A program made the translations under genes and the position numbers. DNA of 29,525 nt from Desulfobacula sp. (GTDB lineage: Bacteria; Desulfobacterota; Desulfobacteria; Desulfobacterales; Desulfobacteraceae). Positions 1-6,614 of this stretch are shown piece by piece. Position 1 is the first letter of the stretch; the number at the start of each line of letters is the position of its first letter. The notes under the pieces are model-generated. The model did no database searches. It was given only the letters and a program-made list of their open reading frames with translations, and was not told where the DNA came from. The stretch covers positions 1 to 29,525 of the forward strand of contig NZ_JAIOSW010000119.1 in the NCBI RefSeq assembly GCF_021107415.1, given 5' to 3'.

Positions 1-641
1 ACTTCCTTTTCCAATTGTGCCAGCTCTTGATTTGTTCCGGGGACTTCATCAAAAACAGGATTTACATTAAGTTTTCCCTCCTTGCCTAGAATATTGTCTG
101 TGTTGGCAAGAGAGGTGACTTTAATTATTGGGGACAATTTTTCAGTCCATGCATCAAGGGTTTTTAAAAGCTCATGGGATTCATTAAAAGAAGACAAAGA
201 AATGGTCTCTTTTATGTCGTCTATACGCATCCATGTTTCAGAATCAATCCTGGTTTTTGCAAGCTGCTGTACTTTTAATGCAATTTCCGGCGGTGCGGTC
301 TGGCCTGAAAGCAGAAGATGCTCCCTGTCTTTATGTGTTACAAGATGAAGATCCTCAAATGCAGCAGTCAGTTTTTTTACCCTTAAAAGTGTATGGGGAT
401 TAAATACGCTCTTGTTTGCTTCCAAAAGAACAATAATCGAATAATTAGAACCGGTATAATTATGTCTTAATTTGACCAGATTCACCCGGCTTTCGTGGGA
501 AGGGGGCAAAAGAAAGGGTGTGGGGTCCCTTTCAAGCCCCGGAATAAGTGAGGCTGCCGCGATTGAAAGCATAACAAAAAAAACAAGAATTGTTTTTGGA
601 AATCCTATGGTTATCTTTGTGATAAATTGAGCTGGTTTCAT
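1..641 (-). CDS. RND/MMPL-family exporter, N-terminal part (cut by window edge)
   Basis: Reading leftwards from an ATG at 641 there are about 213 codons with no stop before the window edge, so only the N-terminus is present. A short basic N-terminus is followed by a hydrophobic helix (about residues 8-32) and then a long soluble stretch, as in the first periplasmic loop of RND superfamily exporters of the MMPL/hydrophobe type. A segment near residue 50 (HESRVNLVKLRHNY) fits the post-TM1 region of these proteins. GGAAAG lies 5 bases before the ATG and supports this start. The gene follows the TetR gene on the same strand, and a TGAC-N5-GTCA palindrome sits in the gap, so a drug- or lipid-type efflux gene under local repression is likely. 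The substrate cannot be read from this fragment. Family call is by pattern only; the diagnostic later TM helices are outside the window. Confidence 0.75.
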   Translation of the reverse strand, partial: MKPAQFITKITIGFPKTILVFFVMLSIAAASLIPGLERDPTPFLLPPSHESRVNLVKLRHNYTGSNYSIIVLLEANKSVFNPHTLLRVKKLTAAFEDLHLVTHKDREHLLLSGQTAPPEIALKVQQLAKTRIDSETWMRIDDIKETISLSSFNESHELLKTLDAWTEKLSPIIKVTSLANTDNILGKEGKLNVNPVFDEVPGTNQELAQLEKE

Positions 642-697
642 TTTTCTTTCCTTTAATCCAATAAATTCAAACCTCAAAACGGCGGTCACGTTAAAAA

Positions 698-726
698 ATA
701 ATAGTCTATTCATGACTATCGGTCAT
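698..726 (-). promoter_or_regulatory. Candidate promoter and TetR-type operator before the RND exporter
   Basis: On the minus strand ATGACC (726-721) and TATTAT (703-698) are separated by 17 bases, a plausible -35/-10 pair. The perfect inverted repeat ATGAC-N5-GTCAT (712-726) covers the -35 element and the start of the spacer, where a repressor would block RNA polymerase. The core TGAC-N5-GTCA is repeated before the tetR gene. The assignment as operator is inference. Confidence 0.5.
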
Positions 727-788
727 ATCCAGGGCCAAAAAAATACCCACTGCGTGAGCATAAAAAAGCACTTATGAAAAAGCCGCTG

Positions 789-1397
789 CTATCTCATAAA
801 GCCTTTAAGAATCATATTTTCAAGAAGATTGTACAATTCTTCAGAAGGTGTAACTTCTCCTGCGAGAACAGAGTCAAACACGCCCTGAAACAATCCTACT
901 GCCGCTGCAACAAGATTATCAACCGATTCATTCTTGAAAATCTGTTCATCAATGGCTTTTTGTGTCAAGCTCCTTATGAACTCGTTTTTCATGTTACTCT
1001 GTTTTTCAAACTGGGTTAAGACTTCCGAAGCCATATCATCCATCAACAAAAGCTGGTCACACTTTCTGTAAACTGCAAACTTCCTGATATCTCCAATCTG
1101 CATATCCCAGAACACTCGCATGGTCTTTTTCATCTGCACTAAAACCGGTGCGTCCCGGGGAACCGATTTCAACAGTTCAAGAAGCTCACGGCCCTGACGG
1201 ATAATAAGGACGGCAAAAATTTCATTTTTACTTGTAAAATGTTTATATATGGTACCTTTGCCGACCTCTGCTTTTTCAGCAATCATATCAATGGTAACAA
1301 ACTCAATGCCATGCTCTGCAAACAAATCAAAAGCCGCCCGGATGATATCCTCTTCCCTGCGCTTGAACTCTCTTGCTTTTCTGTCTGCAACACCCAT
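789..1397 (-). CDS. TetR/AcrR-family transcriptional repressor
   Basis: The protein is 202 residues, normal for TetR regulators. The N-terminal DNA-binding domain covers about residues 15-62: a helix EEDIIRAAFDLFAEHG, then TIDMIAEKAEVGKGTIYKHF, which is the classic TetR helix-turn-helix with its GTIYKHF recognition helix. The rest is an all-helical ligand-binding and dimerisation domain without a recognisable ligand signature. It lies directly upstream of, and on the same strand as, an RND exporter gene, the usual arrangement for a local efflux repressor. A 9-bp perfect inverted repeat lies about 30 bases before its ATG and its core recurs before the exporter gene, so autoregulation plus exporter control is likely. 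AAGAG lies about 10 bases before the start and serves as a weak ribosome-binding site. Confidence 0.93.
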   Translation of the reverse strand: MGVADRKAREFKRREEDIIRAAFDLFAEHGIEFVTIDMIAEKAEVGKGTIYKHFTSKNEIFAVLIIRQGRELLELLKSVPRDAPVLVQMKKTMRVFWDMQIGDIRKFAVYRKCDQLLLMDDMASEVLTQFEKQSNMKNEFIRSLTQKAIDEQIFKNESVDNLVAAAVGLFQGVFDSVLAGEVTPSEELYNLLENMILKGFMR

Positions 1398-1417
1398 ATT
1401 TTTTCTCTTATATCCCT

Positions 1418-1448
1418 CAAATAACTTTTGTGACCACCAGTCACAAAA
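1418..1448 (-). promoter_or_regulatory. Candidate autoregulatory operator and promoter of the tetR gene
   Basis: TTTTGTGAC-N5-GTCACAAAA (1426-1448) is a perfect 9-bp inverted repeat with a 5-base centre. On the minus strand TTGTGA (1446-1441) and TATTTG (1423-1418), 17 bases apart, could be -35 and -10 boxes; the -10 match is weak. The palindrome covers the -35 box, the same geometry as at the exporter promoter (712-726). The symmetry is seen directly; operator function is inferred. Confidence 0.55.
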
Positions 1449-1853
1449 TAGGGCTTTATCTTTGAATTGTCAATCAATTTTTTTAACCGCCACTTTATTA
1501 CAGGACAATCGCATATAAAATAAAAAATTGTTTTTAAAACCAAATCAGGTAAGTGATGCGATAATTTTTCTGTAAAAAGTTTCAAATACGAATGCTAACT
1601 CCAATAAAGAACATTTCGGCAGATTCTTTCTGAATAAATTATATTTCCACCATAGTTGATTTGTTGAAATGCCTTTACAGGCATTAGAAACATTGCTACA
1701 AAATCCTTAATCCAGAATTTTAACTCTTCTGGTTGGATATCATTCAAATTTAAAAGATACACAGATCTGCTGAATTATTTGTTGGGGCTTTTTCTATTGA
1801 GTCATTGTGTGTATAAATCAAAGTTAATTACAAAACAAATTAAAGAGAAAGCA
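1449..1853. other. Noncoding gap of about 400 bases with short inverted repeats
   Basis: No convincing gene is seen. AT-rich sequence holds two small perfect inverted repeats: AATGCCT-N4-AGGCATT (1668-1685) and a CCAGAA/TTCTGG pair near 1713-1733. Neither is followed by a T tract, so they are not clear terminators. The gap separates the leftward tetR unit from the rightward accessory genes and probably holds both promoters. Confidence 0.5.
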
Positions 1854-1949
1854 ATGATATTAGACAATAAAAATGAAAACCAAAAAGTTTACGAATGGCT
1901 CAGAGAATACACCGAATCCGGTAAAATGGATACAGGACAAGGAGTTTGA
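1854..1949 (+). pseudogene. N-terminal fragment resembling PLD-domain SNF2-type helicases
   Basis: An ATG at 1854, with AAAGAG seven bases ahead, opens a 31-codon frame beginning MILDNKNENQKVYEWLREYT and ending at TGA 1947. The stretch NKNENQKVYEWLREYTESGKMD looks like the conserved first residues of large helicases that begin with a phospholipase-D-like domain; such proteins normally continue with DIVTGYF. Here the similarity stops after KMD and a stop follows six codons later, as if an internal deletion had removed almost the whole gene. The +1 frame stays open past this point to 2097. The family match is from memory of the motif and is short, so it is tentative. Confidence 0.45.
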
Positions 1950-2097
1950 AACTCTGAACGACACTCAAAAAGAGCAGGTAATAACCGAACTCCATACCCG
2001 CTGGAGCGATCCAAACAGTGAAATATTCAAACGAATGAACAGCTTTGTTGAAAAATCTCCCGAAATCTTAAAGCCGATTCTGGAGGGTTCAAAATGA
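1873..2097 (+). pseudogene. C-terminal fragment of an unknown protein, coupled to rhuM-like gene
   Basis: This 74-codon frame has no good ribosome-binding site and its first 15-20 codons overlap the PLD/SNF2-like fragment in another frame, so its ATG is probably not a true start. The rest (from about 1935) is charged and helical, with WSDPNSEIFKRMNSFVEKSP near the end. Its TGA overlaps the next ATG as ATGA, and a strong GGAGGG lies inside it to serve the next gene. The simplest reading is the surviving tail of an upstream gene in an operon, joined by deletion to the head at 1854. I do not recognise the family. A small intact gene cannot be excluded. Confidence 0.4.
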
Positions 2098-3002
2098 GTG
2101 AAAAGCGGTTGACCATAAGAAACAGTACAGCGGAATTTTTGATTTTCACATCACAGGCCAATGCTGATGGTATAGAAGTAAGGGTAGAAGATGAAAATGT
2201 ATGGCTTACCCAGAAACTTATTGCAAAACTATTTGATGTTCAGATAGCTACTATTAACGAGCATCTCAAGAATATTTTAAATTCCGGCGAACTCGAAGAA
2301 AATGCAGTTATAAGGAAATTCCTAATAACTGCCACTGACGGAAAAAACTACAAAACAAAACATTATAATTTAGAATCAATAATAGCTCTTGGGTATAAAA
2401 TAAACTCTGAAAAAGCAACTAATTTCAGAAGATGGGCAACAAGAGTATTAAAAGATTTTGCAATTCGTGGATATGTGCTTGATGATATCAGACTTAAAAA
2501 TGGAGCATATTTAAGTAAACAATATTTCAAAGATTTAATTCTTGAGATCAGGGATATTCGTGAAAGTGAGAGAAATTTTTATCAGCAAATCACTGATATT
2601 TATGCTACAGCCATGGATTATGATTTAAAAAGTCCAACCACCAAAGATTTTTTTGCAAACGTTCAAAACAAATTACATTTTTCTGTGCATGGGCATACCG
2701 CTGCCGAACTTATTATGGGCAGAGCCAGCCATAAAAAAAACTACATGGGTTTGACCACATGGAAAAAAGCTCCCAACGGGAAAATCATTAAATCTGATGT
2801 GGTGATTGCTAAAAATTATTTAAGTGAAAAAGAGATCAAATCATTAAACCGCATCGTTACAATGTACTTGGATTATGCTGAGGATCAGGCAGAAAACGGT
2901 ATGCCCATGACAATGAAAGACTGGGCGACAAAACTAAATGCATTTTTACAGTTTAATAATAAAGAATTGCTTGAAAATTTTGGAAAACTAACTGCTGTTT
3001 AA
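2094..3002 (+). CDS. rhuM: RhuM-family (virulence/Fic-associated) protein, C-terminally short
   Basis: The 302-residue protein matches the RhuM family: an N-terminal DNA-binding-like segment (VWLTQKLIAKLFDVQIATINEHLKNI), then the family's LESIIALGYKINSEKATNFRRWA motif, IRGYVLDDIRLKNG, and HGHTAAELI with RASHKKNYMGLTTWK. Family members usually run roughly 30-40 residues further, with a helical tail; this one stops just after LQFNNKELLENFGK. That suggests loss of the C-terminus at the junction with the next gene. RhuM homologues often travel with restriction-modification and other defence loci; their biochemical role is not settled. GGAGGG eight bases before the ATG, and the ATGA overlap with the upstream frame, fix the start. 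Confidence 0.85.
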   Translation: MSEKRLTIRNSTAEFLIFTSQANADGIEVRVEDENVWLTQKLIAKLFDVQIATINEHLKNILNSGELEENAVIRKFLITATDGKNYKTKHYNLESIIALGYKINSEKATNFRRWATRVLKDFAIRGYVLDDIRLKNGAYLSKQYFKDLILEIRDIRESERNFYQQITDIYATAMDYDLKSPTTKDFFANVQNKLHFSVHGHTAAELIMGRASHKKNYMGLTTWKKAPNGKIIKSDVVIAKNYLSEKEIKSLNRIVTMYLDYAEDQAENGMPMTMKDWATKLNAFLQFNNKELLENFGKLTAV

Positions 3003-3020
3003 TTATAGTTGCAATTTTAT

Positions 3021-3497
3021 ATGGCTGATCTGATACTATTTACAGATGGAAGTGTAAATCCTCAATCAAATATTGGATATGGGGCTTTTCTGGCTGTGCC
3101 TGAAGACGGGCTTTCGCTGGAGTCGTTGAAGATGAGCGTGAAAGTGAGAAGATTTGAGCATACGTCTTCAACGAAACTGGAATTGCAGACGTTGTTATGG
3201 GCGCTAAGTGATGTTCAAGAATTGGGCCGCAGGATAATTGTGTATACGGATTCTCAAAATATCATCGGGTTGCCGGGAAGGCGTGATCGGTTAGAGAAAA
3301 ATAATTATCGGTCAAAGAAGAACAGGCGCATTAAAAATTATAAACTGTATCAGAAATTTTATAGAATAATCGATCAATTGGACTGTGAATTTGTTAAAGT
3401 ACGAGGACATAAGGTGTCGAATCAAAAAGATGAAATGGATAAACTTTTTACTCTTGTGGACAGGGCTTCAAGGAATGCACTGAGAAGGGATATTTAA
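3021..3497 (+). CDS. RNase HI-like ribonuclease
   Basis: The 158-residue protein has the RNase H fold signature: FTDGS (Asp9), the KLELQTLLWAL helix (Glu54), VYTDSQ (Asp77), VKVRGH (His130) and a final acidic residue in LVDRASRNA (Asp147). These match the Asp-Glu-Asp-Asp metal site plus the His of RNase HI, which cleaves RNA in RNA:DNA hybrids. A basic stretch (about 87-110, RDRLEKNNYRSKKNRRIKNY) between Asp77 and His130 occupies the place of the basic protrusion of RNase HI. I chose ATG 3021; a TTG at 3009 is in frame but neither has a strong ribosome-binding site. It begins only 18 bases after the truncated RhuM stop and overlaps the next start (TAATG). Whether it is the housekeeping enzyme or an accessory copy is unclear. 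Confidence 0.8.
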   Translation: MADLILFTDGSVNPQSNIGYGAFLAVPEDGLSLESLKMSVKVRRFEHTSSTKLELQTLLWALSDVQELGRRIIVYTDSQNIIGLPGRRDRLEKNNYRSKKNRRIKNYKLYQKFYRIIDQLDCEFVKVRGHKVSNQKDEMDKLFTLVDRASRNALRRDI

Positions 3498-3931
3498 TGA
3501 CAGATAGCGAACATTATACAAAATTGGAAAATATGATGCATTCAGCATCATTTGTACAACTGACCGGTGCCAGAGTAAGTAACAAAAAAGGTGAAGCACA
3601 CATCACACTGCCTGTAAAAAAGGATTTCTACCACGCTGCCGGAGCCATGCACGGCGCATTATATTTTCTTGCATTGGATAATGCAGCCTTTTTTGCAGCC
3701 AATTCTTTGGTTAAAAATATTTTTGTCTTAACAACCAGTTTTACAACATATATTACCCGTCCTGTATCAGAAGGTGTTGTAAAAGCAATCGGAAAGGTCG
3801 TTAATCAGAATCGGTCCCAGTTTATCTGCGAATCGGTTTTGTACGATTCAAACGGCAAAGAGATAGCCAGAGCGACCGGTATTTTTGTCAGAAGCAAAAT
3901 ACCCTTATCAGACAAAATCGGTTATAAATAG
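3497..3931 (+). CDS. PaaI-type hotdog-fold acyl-CoA thioesterase
   Basis: The 144-residue protein is a single hotdog domain. The GAMHGALYFLALDNAAFFAA segment (residues 49-68) corresponds to the central helix of PaaI/YiiD-like thioesterases, with the HG pair at 52-53 and Asp61 as the likely catalytic or substrate-orienting residues. Later strands include TTSFTTYITRPV and a closing GIFVR. Such enzymes hydrolyse acyl-CoA thioesters in the cytoplasm; the substrate cannot be told here. Its ATG overlaps the stop of the RNase HI-like gene (TAATG), so translation is likely coupled. The next gene starts 13 bases downstream. Confidence 0.8.
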   Translation: MTDSEHYTKLENMMHSASFVQLTGARVSNKKGEAHITLPVKKDFYHAAGAMHGALYFLALDNAAFFAANSLVKNIFVLTTSFTTYITRPVSEGVVKAIGKVVNQNRSQFICESVLYDSNGKEIARATGIFVRSKIPLSDKIGYK

Positions 3932-3944
3932 AGGAGGTGAACAA

Positions 3945-4310
3945 ATGCTGGAAATAATAGATATCGGGTTTGAAAAGGCCGTGGCATATCGGTTGGAAGG
4001 CAAGATAACAGAAGAGGAGATGTTGTCCGTGCTTTCTATATTCAGGGAAAAAATAGATAAAGGCGAAAAGCTGATTGTGTATCAAGAGGTTGTCAGTATA
4101 GGTGGTGCTGAGTTTGATGCAATGATTGAGAAATTTAAGTTTTTTATCGATGTTGGAATATCACATTTTAGCAGGATAGCCGTTGTAACACATAAAAAAT
4201 GGATACATAAGCTTGTGCATCTTGAAGGTAAATTGTTTAAGCATACAGATATGAAAGGATTCCCGGTTGAGAAGAAGGATCAAGCGGTTGAATTTTTAAA
4301 AAATGGATAA
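3945..4310 (+). CDS. SpoIIAA/STAS-like domain protein
   Basis: The 121-residue protein resembles the SpoIIAA-like family (DUF3478 type): MLEIIDIGFEKAVAYRLEGK start, an alternating beta/alpha pattern, EEMLSVL helix, a RIAVVTHKKWIHKLVHLEG segment and a closing FPVEKKDQAVEFLK helix. The family is found as single-domain cytoplasmic proteins with unclear function, sometimes linked to membrane or lipid association. The start is set by the near-perfect ribosome-binding site GAGGAGGTGA six bases before ATG 3945. An upstream in-frame ATG at 3885 lies inside the thioesterase gene and lacks a site. It probably shares a transcript with the thioesterase. Confidence 0.75.
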   Translation: MLEIIDIGFEKAVAYRLEGKITEEEMLSVLSIFREKIDKGEKLIVYQEVVSIGGAEFDAMIEKFKFFIDVGISHFSRIAVVTHKKWIHKLVHLEGKLFKHTDMKGFPVEKKDQAVEFLKNG

Positions 4311-4322
4311 TATCTGATACGA

Positions 4323-4343
4323 CAAACCTTAGAATCAGGTTTG
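4323..4343 (+). terminator. Small hairpin after the STAS-like gene
   Basis: CAAACCT-N7-AGGTTTG is a perfect 7-bp stem with a 7-base loop, 13 bases after the stop at 4310. No T tract follows, so it is at best a weak or factor-dependent terminator or an mRNA end-stabilising hairpin. Confidence 0.3.
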
Positions 4344-4386
4344 CCATAGGTGAAGCACGAACAAAAGAAGAAATATCACTTCACTA

Positions 4387-4530
4387 ATGAGAGATACAGG
4401 AACGATGGCATATCGTTTAAATAAACCATTAACGGTTCGATTATTTTCTGTTCCAGGATTAAATGCAGGGGATTATACTTCATTTGAAAGTGATGATCTC
4501 TGTGATTGTGCAGTACTTAATGTCCCTTAA
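4387..4530 (+). pseudogene. C-terminal remnant of a DUF711 (UPF0210) family gene
   Basis: The frame from ATG 4387 gives 47 residues whose RLNKPLTVRLFSVPGLNAGD segment, followed by YTSFESDDLCDCAVLNVP, matches the typical end of DUF711-family proteins, where a KPLTxRLxPVPG..AGD motif comes shortly before the stop. The family's normal length is several hundred residues, so only the tail survives. No ribosome-binding site precedes the ATG. The fragment lies in a stretch of about 350 bases without an intact gene (4311-4667), and upstream sequence in all frames does not extend the match. The call rests on motif recall from a short stretch. Confidence 0.5.
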
Positions 4531-4667
4531 ATTTCATAATTAAAAATTTAAAATATTAACTTGCAATTACCCTTATAATGGCTGGCTGGCCTCTTGACAT
4601 TATCCTGAAATTGATGGAAACTTGGGGAAAGTTTAAAAAGATAGTATCATCACATGGGGGGAGTCCA

Positions 4668-4772
4668 ATGAAAGATAAAAAAAAGAAAAAAAACATAGTG
4701 ATTCGTTTGATGGAATGGATTATCAGGGGCAATAAAAGAGCAGCAGAAAACGGAAGCCTGTGTAAATCATGA
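4668..4772 (+). CDS. Small basic protein, 34 residues, unknown function
   Basis: A GGGGGAG ribosome-binding site precedes ATG 4668. The peptide starts MKDKKKKKNIVIRLMEWIIR and ends GSLCKS. A poly-lysine head is followed by a helix (about 9-28) that would be amphipathic, with I, V, L, M and W on one face and K and R on the other. Such peptides can sit on membranes or bind nucleic acid. Its TGA overlaps the ATG of a second mini-ORF as ATGA. I do not recognise a named family. The good ribosome-binding site and coupling argue for a real gene; length is the main doubt. Confidence 0.45.
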   Translation: MKDKKKKKNIVIRLMEWIIRGNKRAAENGSLCKS

Positions 4773-4831
4773 ATAAGCAAGAAATAAGACGCCGGTCAGG
4801 CAGATTAGGGAAAAATAAAAAAGAAGAGTGA
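4769..4831 (+). CDS. Tiny basic ORF, 20 residues, translationally coupled
   Basis: The ATG overlaps the stop of the 34-residue ORF (ATGA). The peptide is MNKQEIRRRSGRLGKNKKEE, very basic, and its stop is three bases before the ATG of the coiled-coil protein at 4835. It has no ribosome-binding site of its own, so it would depend on re-initiation. It could be a true micropeptide, or a device that carries ribosomes to the next gene. It could also be chance. Confidence 0.25.
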   Translation: MNKQEIRRRSGRLGKNKKEE

Positions 4832-4834
4832 TAT

Positions 4835-5260
4835 ATGAGTGCAAGGATAAAAGGAATACTGCAAAAAATTAATTTCATTGAAGCGGATATGGAGCTGCAT
4901 AAACAGATTCTGTTTTCCATACCGTCTGATAATAAGGTGGAAATGGAAGAAATTATTGATAAAATTGCAGACCAGAAAATGCAGATCAATGAGTTAAGGC
5001 AGGAAATTAAGAAAATAGATAAAGATGAATATGATAAGATCATCACGATTGAGCGTGCAGCCGAGACTTTCCGGCAGATATCCAAAGATAAGAAATATGC
5101 CCATGTAGAAACCTTAAATGAATCCGGTGAGTGTTTTATTACCTTCAATGACGGGACAAAACTTGATTGCCTGGTGGCGGCAAAAGAAGAAAATGGGAAT
5201 TGGACAGTCCTCACACTGGAGGGAGAAACTAAAGAATATCCAAGCGGATTTGTGAAATAA
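4835..5260 (+). CDS. Coiled-coil protein of unknown function
   Basis: The 141-residue protein is not in a family I recognise. Residues 1-70 are highly charged and helical with heptad-like spacing (MSARIKGILQKINFIEADME, later MQINELRQEIKKIDKDEYDK), suggesting a coiled-coil dimer. Residues about 85-141 change to a beta-rich segment (AHVETLNESGECFITFNDGT, NWTVLTLEG) that could be a small barrel or Tudor-like fold. No signal peptide is seen, so it is probably cytoplasmic. GAAGAG sits just before the start. The cytochrome gene begins 10 bases after its stop, so the two are likely co-transcribed. Confidence 0.65.
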   Translation: MSARIKGILQKINFIEADMELHKQILFSIPSDNKVEMEEIIDKIADQKMQINELRQEIKKIDKDEYDKIITIERAAETFRQISKDKKYAHVETLNESGECFITFNDGTKLDCLVAAKEENGNWTVLTLEGETKEYPSGFVK

Positions 5261-5270
5261 AAGGGGAAAA

Positions 5271-6614
5271 ATGTTAAATTATAAAAAATGGATTAAAATA
5301 TCCTCGGGTTTGTCTGTTGGAGTTATCATGCTTTTTGTTGCAATAGATTTTGCATCATCCGAAGACACTATTCATATTGACCGGTTTATTTCGCCTGATA
5401 CCTGCAGCGGCTGTCACTCTGAAATTTTTGAACAATGGGAAAATTCCATGCACCATCTGGCCCATAAAGATTCTGTGTATTTAAGAGTGGCACAATTTCT
5501 TCGCAAAGGCCTGACAGATGAGGGCCAGATAAAAGAAGCCGAATCCTGTGTGAAATGTCATACGCCGGTGGGATATGTGACGGGATTTCCTAAAAAGCTG
5601 ACGGATGATTTATCAAAAACTGCGCAGATTGCAACACAGGGTATTCAATGTGATTACTGCCATTCCGTTGAATCAGTGGAAAAAATGTATAATAACGGAC
5701 TTGTACTGAAACCCGGCCAGGGCGAAGATGAACCGGGTATCAAGTATGGTCCTTTTGATGATTCAGCGCCTGATTTTCATGAAGCACAATTTTCTAAGTT
5801 GCACACTGAATCTGAAATTTGCGGAACATGCCATGATGTAAATCATGTGGTGTTTGGAACTCCTGTTGAAACCACTTACACGGAATGGAAGAACGGTCCT
5901 TACAATTCAAAAGACCCCAAAAAGAAAATAACCTGCCAGGGATGTCATATGTACCAAAGACCGAGTATTCCTGCCACCGGATCAACAAACAGGCCTGAAA
6001 ACCCAGGTGCGGCAACCGATTACAGCGATGAAAGACCTCATATCTTCACCCATTACTTTGTGGGGGCCAACTCGTATGTCCCAGGCAAATTTGGTGGACA
6101 GGAAAAATCCCGGATGGCCATTGAACGGCTTGAAAATGCAGCAACACTGTCTGTTGATATATCTAAAATCAGTCAGAAAAAATTGAATATCACCGTGACC
6201 AATGTGGGAGCCGGGCATTCAATCCCCACAGGGGTTGGTGATCTTCGCCAGGTATGGCTTGAAGTTACCATCCAGGATAAGGACAATCAAACAAACTTTC
6301 AGGCTGGTATGCTAAATGATAAACATGAATTGTCAAAAGATGCTGTGATCTTTCGGACTGTTTTTGGAGATGGAAAAGGAAATCCGGTCATAAATATTGC
6401 AAAAGCAAAACAAATCCTGTCAGATAACAGAATAAAAGCAAAACAGAGTGTCACCGAAACAATAGATCTTCCCGGGGTGCCTGAAAAAGATGCCTTGGTA
6501 ATCGTCCGGTTGTTATACCGCGGTATGCCTCAAAAAATTTTAAACCTGATTCCGGGAAAACCGTTTGAACCCTTGCCAATAATAGAGATGGCAAAGGTTC
6601 AGAAACAAATTTAG
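5271..6614 (+). CDS. Five-haem c-type cytochrome (cytochrome c554-like)
   Basis: The 447-residue protein has an uncleaved or cleaved N-terminal signal (hydrophobic 12-29) and five CXXCH haem sites: CSGCH 45-49, CVKCH 93-97, CDYCH 127-131, CGTCH 184-188 and CQGCH 222-226. The SPDTCSGCHSEIFEQWENSMH opening is the hallmark of the cytochrome c554/c-prime domain. His62 and other free histidines could be distal ligands. After residue about 285 there are no more haem sites; the part with LNITVTNVGAGHSIPTG resembles a beta-sandwich found at the end of related periplasmic multihaem proteins. It would carry electrons in the periplasm; the partner and substrate are unknown. AAGGGG before ATG 5271 is a strong ribosome-binding site. 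No haem-lyase or oxidoreductase partner lies nearby. Confidence 0.88.
   Translation: MLNYKKWIKISSGLSVGVIMLFVAIDFASSEDTIHIDRFISPDTCSGCHSEIFEQWENSMHHLAHKDSVYLRVAQFLRKGLTDEGQIKEAESCVKCHTPVGYVTGFPKKLTDDLSKTAQIATQGIQCDYCHSVESVEKMYNNGLVLKPGQGEDEPGIKYGPFDDSAPDFHEAQFSKLHTESEICGTCHDVNHVVFGTPVETTYTEWKNGPYNSKDPKKKITCQGCHMYQRPSIPATGSTNRPENPGAATDYSDERPHIFTHYFVGANSYVPGKFGGQEKSRMAIERLENAATLSVDISKISQKKLNITVTNVGAGHSIPTGVGDLRQVWLEVTIQDKDNQTNFQAGMLNDKHELSKDAVIFRTVFGDGKGNPVINIAKAKQILSDNRIKAKQSVTETIDLPGVPEKDALVIVRLLYRGMPQKILNLIPGKPFEPLPIIEMAKVQKQI

Noticed and set aside
774..1019. Plus-strand ORF of 81 codons opposite the tetR gene
   Set aside because: It is a mirror of the well-supported TetR frame, has no ribosome-binding site and a non-protein-like composition.
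4316..4387. A short frame reading NLRIRFAIGEARTKEEISLH, reminiscent of the end of NifS/IscS cysteine desulfurases
   Set aside because: Only about 20 residues, and the frame coincides with the small hairpin at 4323-4343. The match could be chance and nothing else of such a gene is seen.
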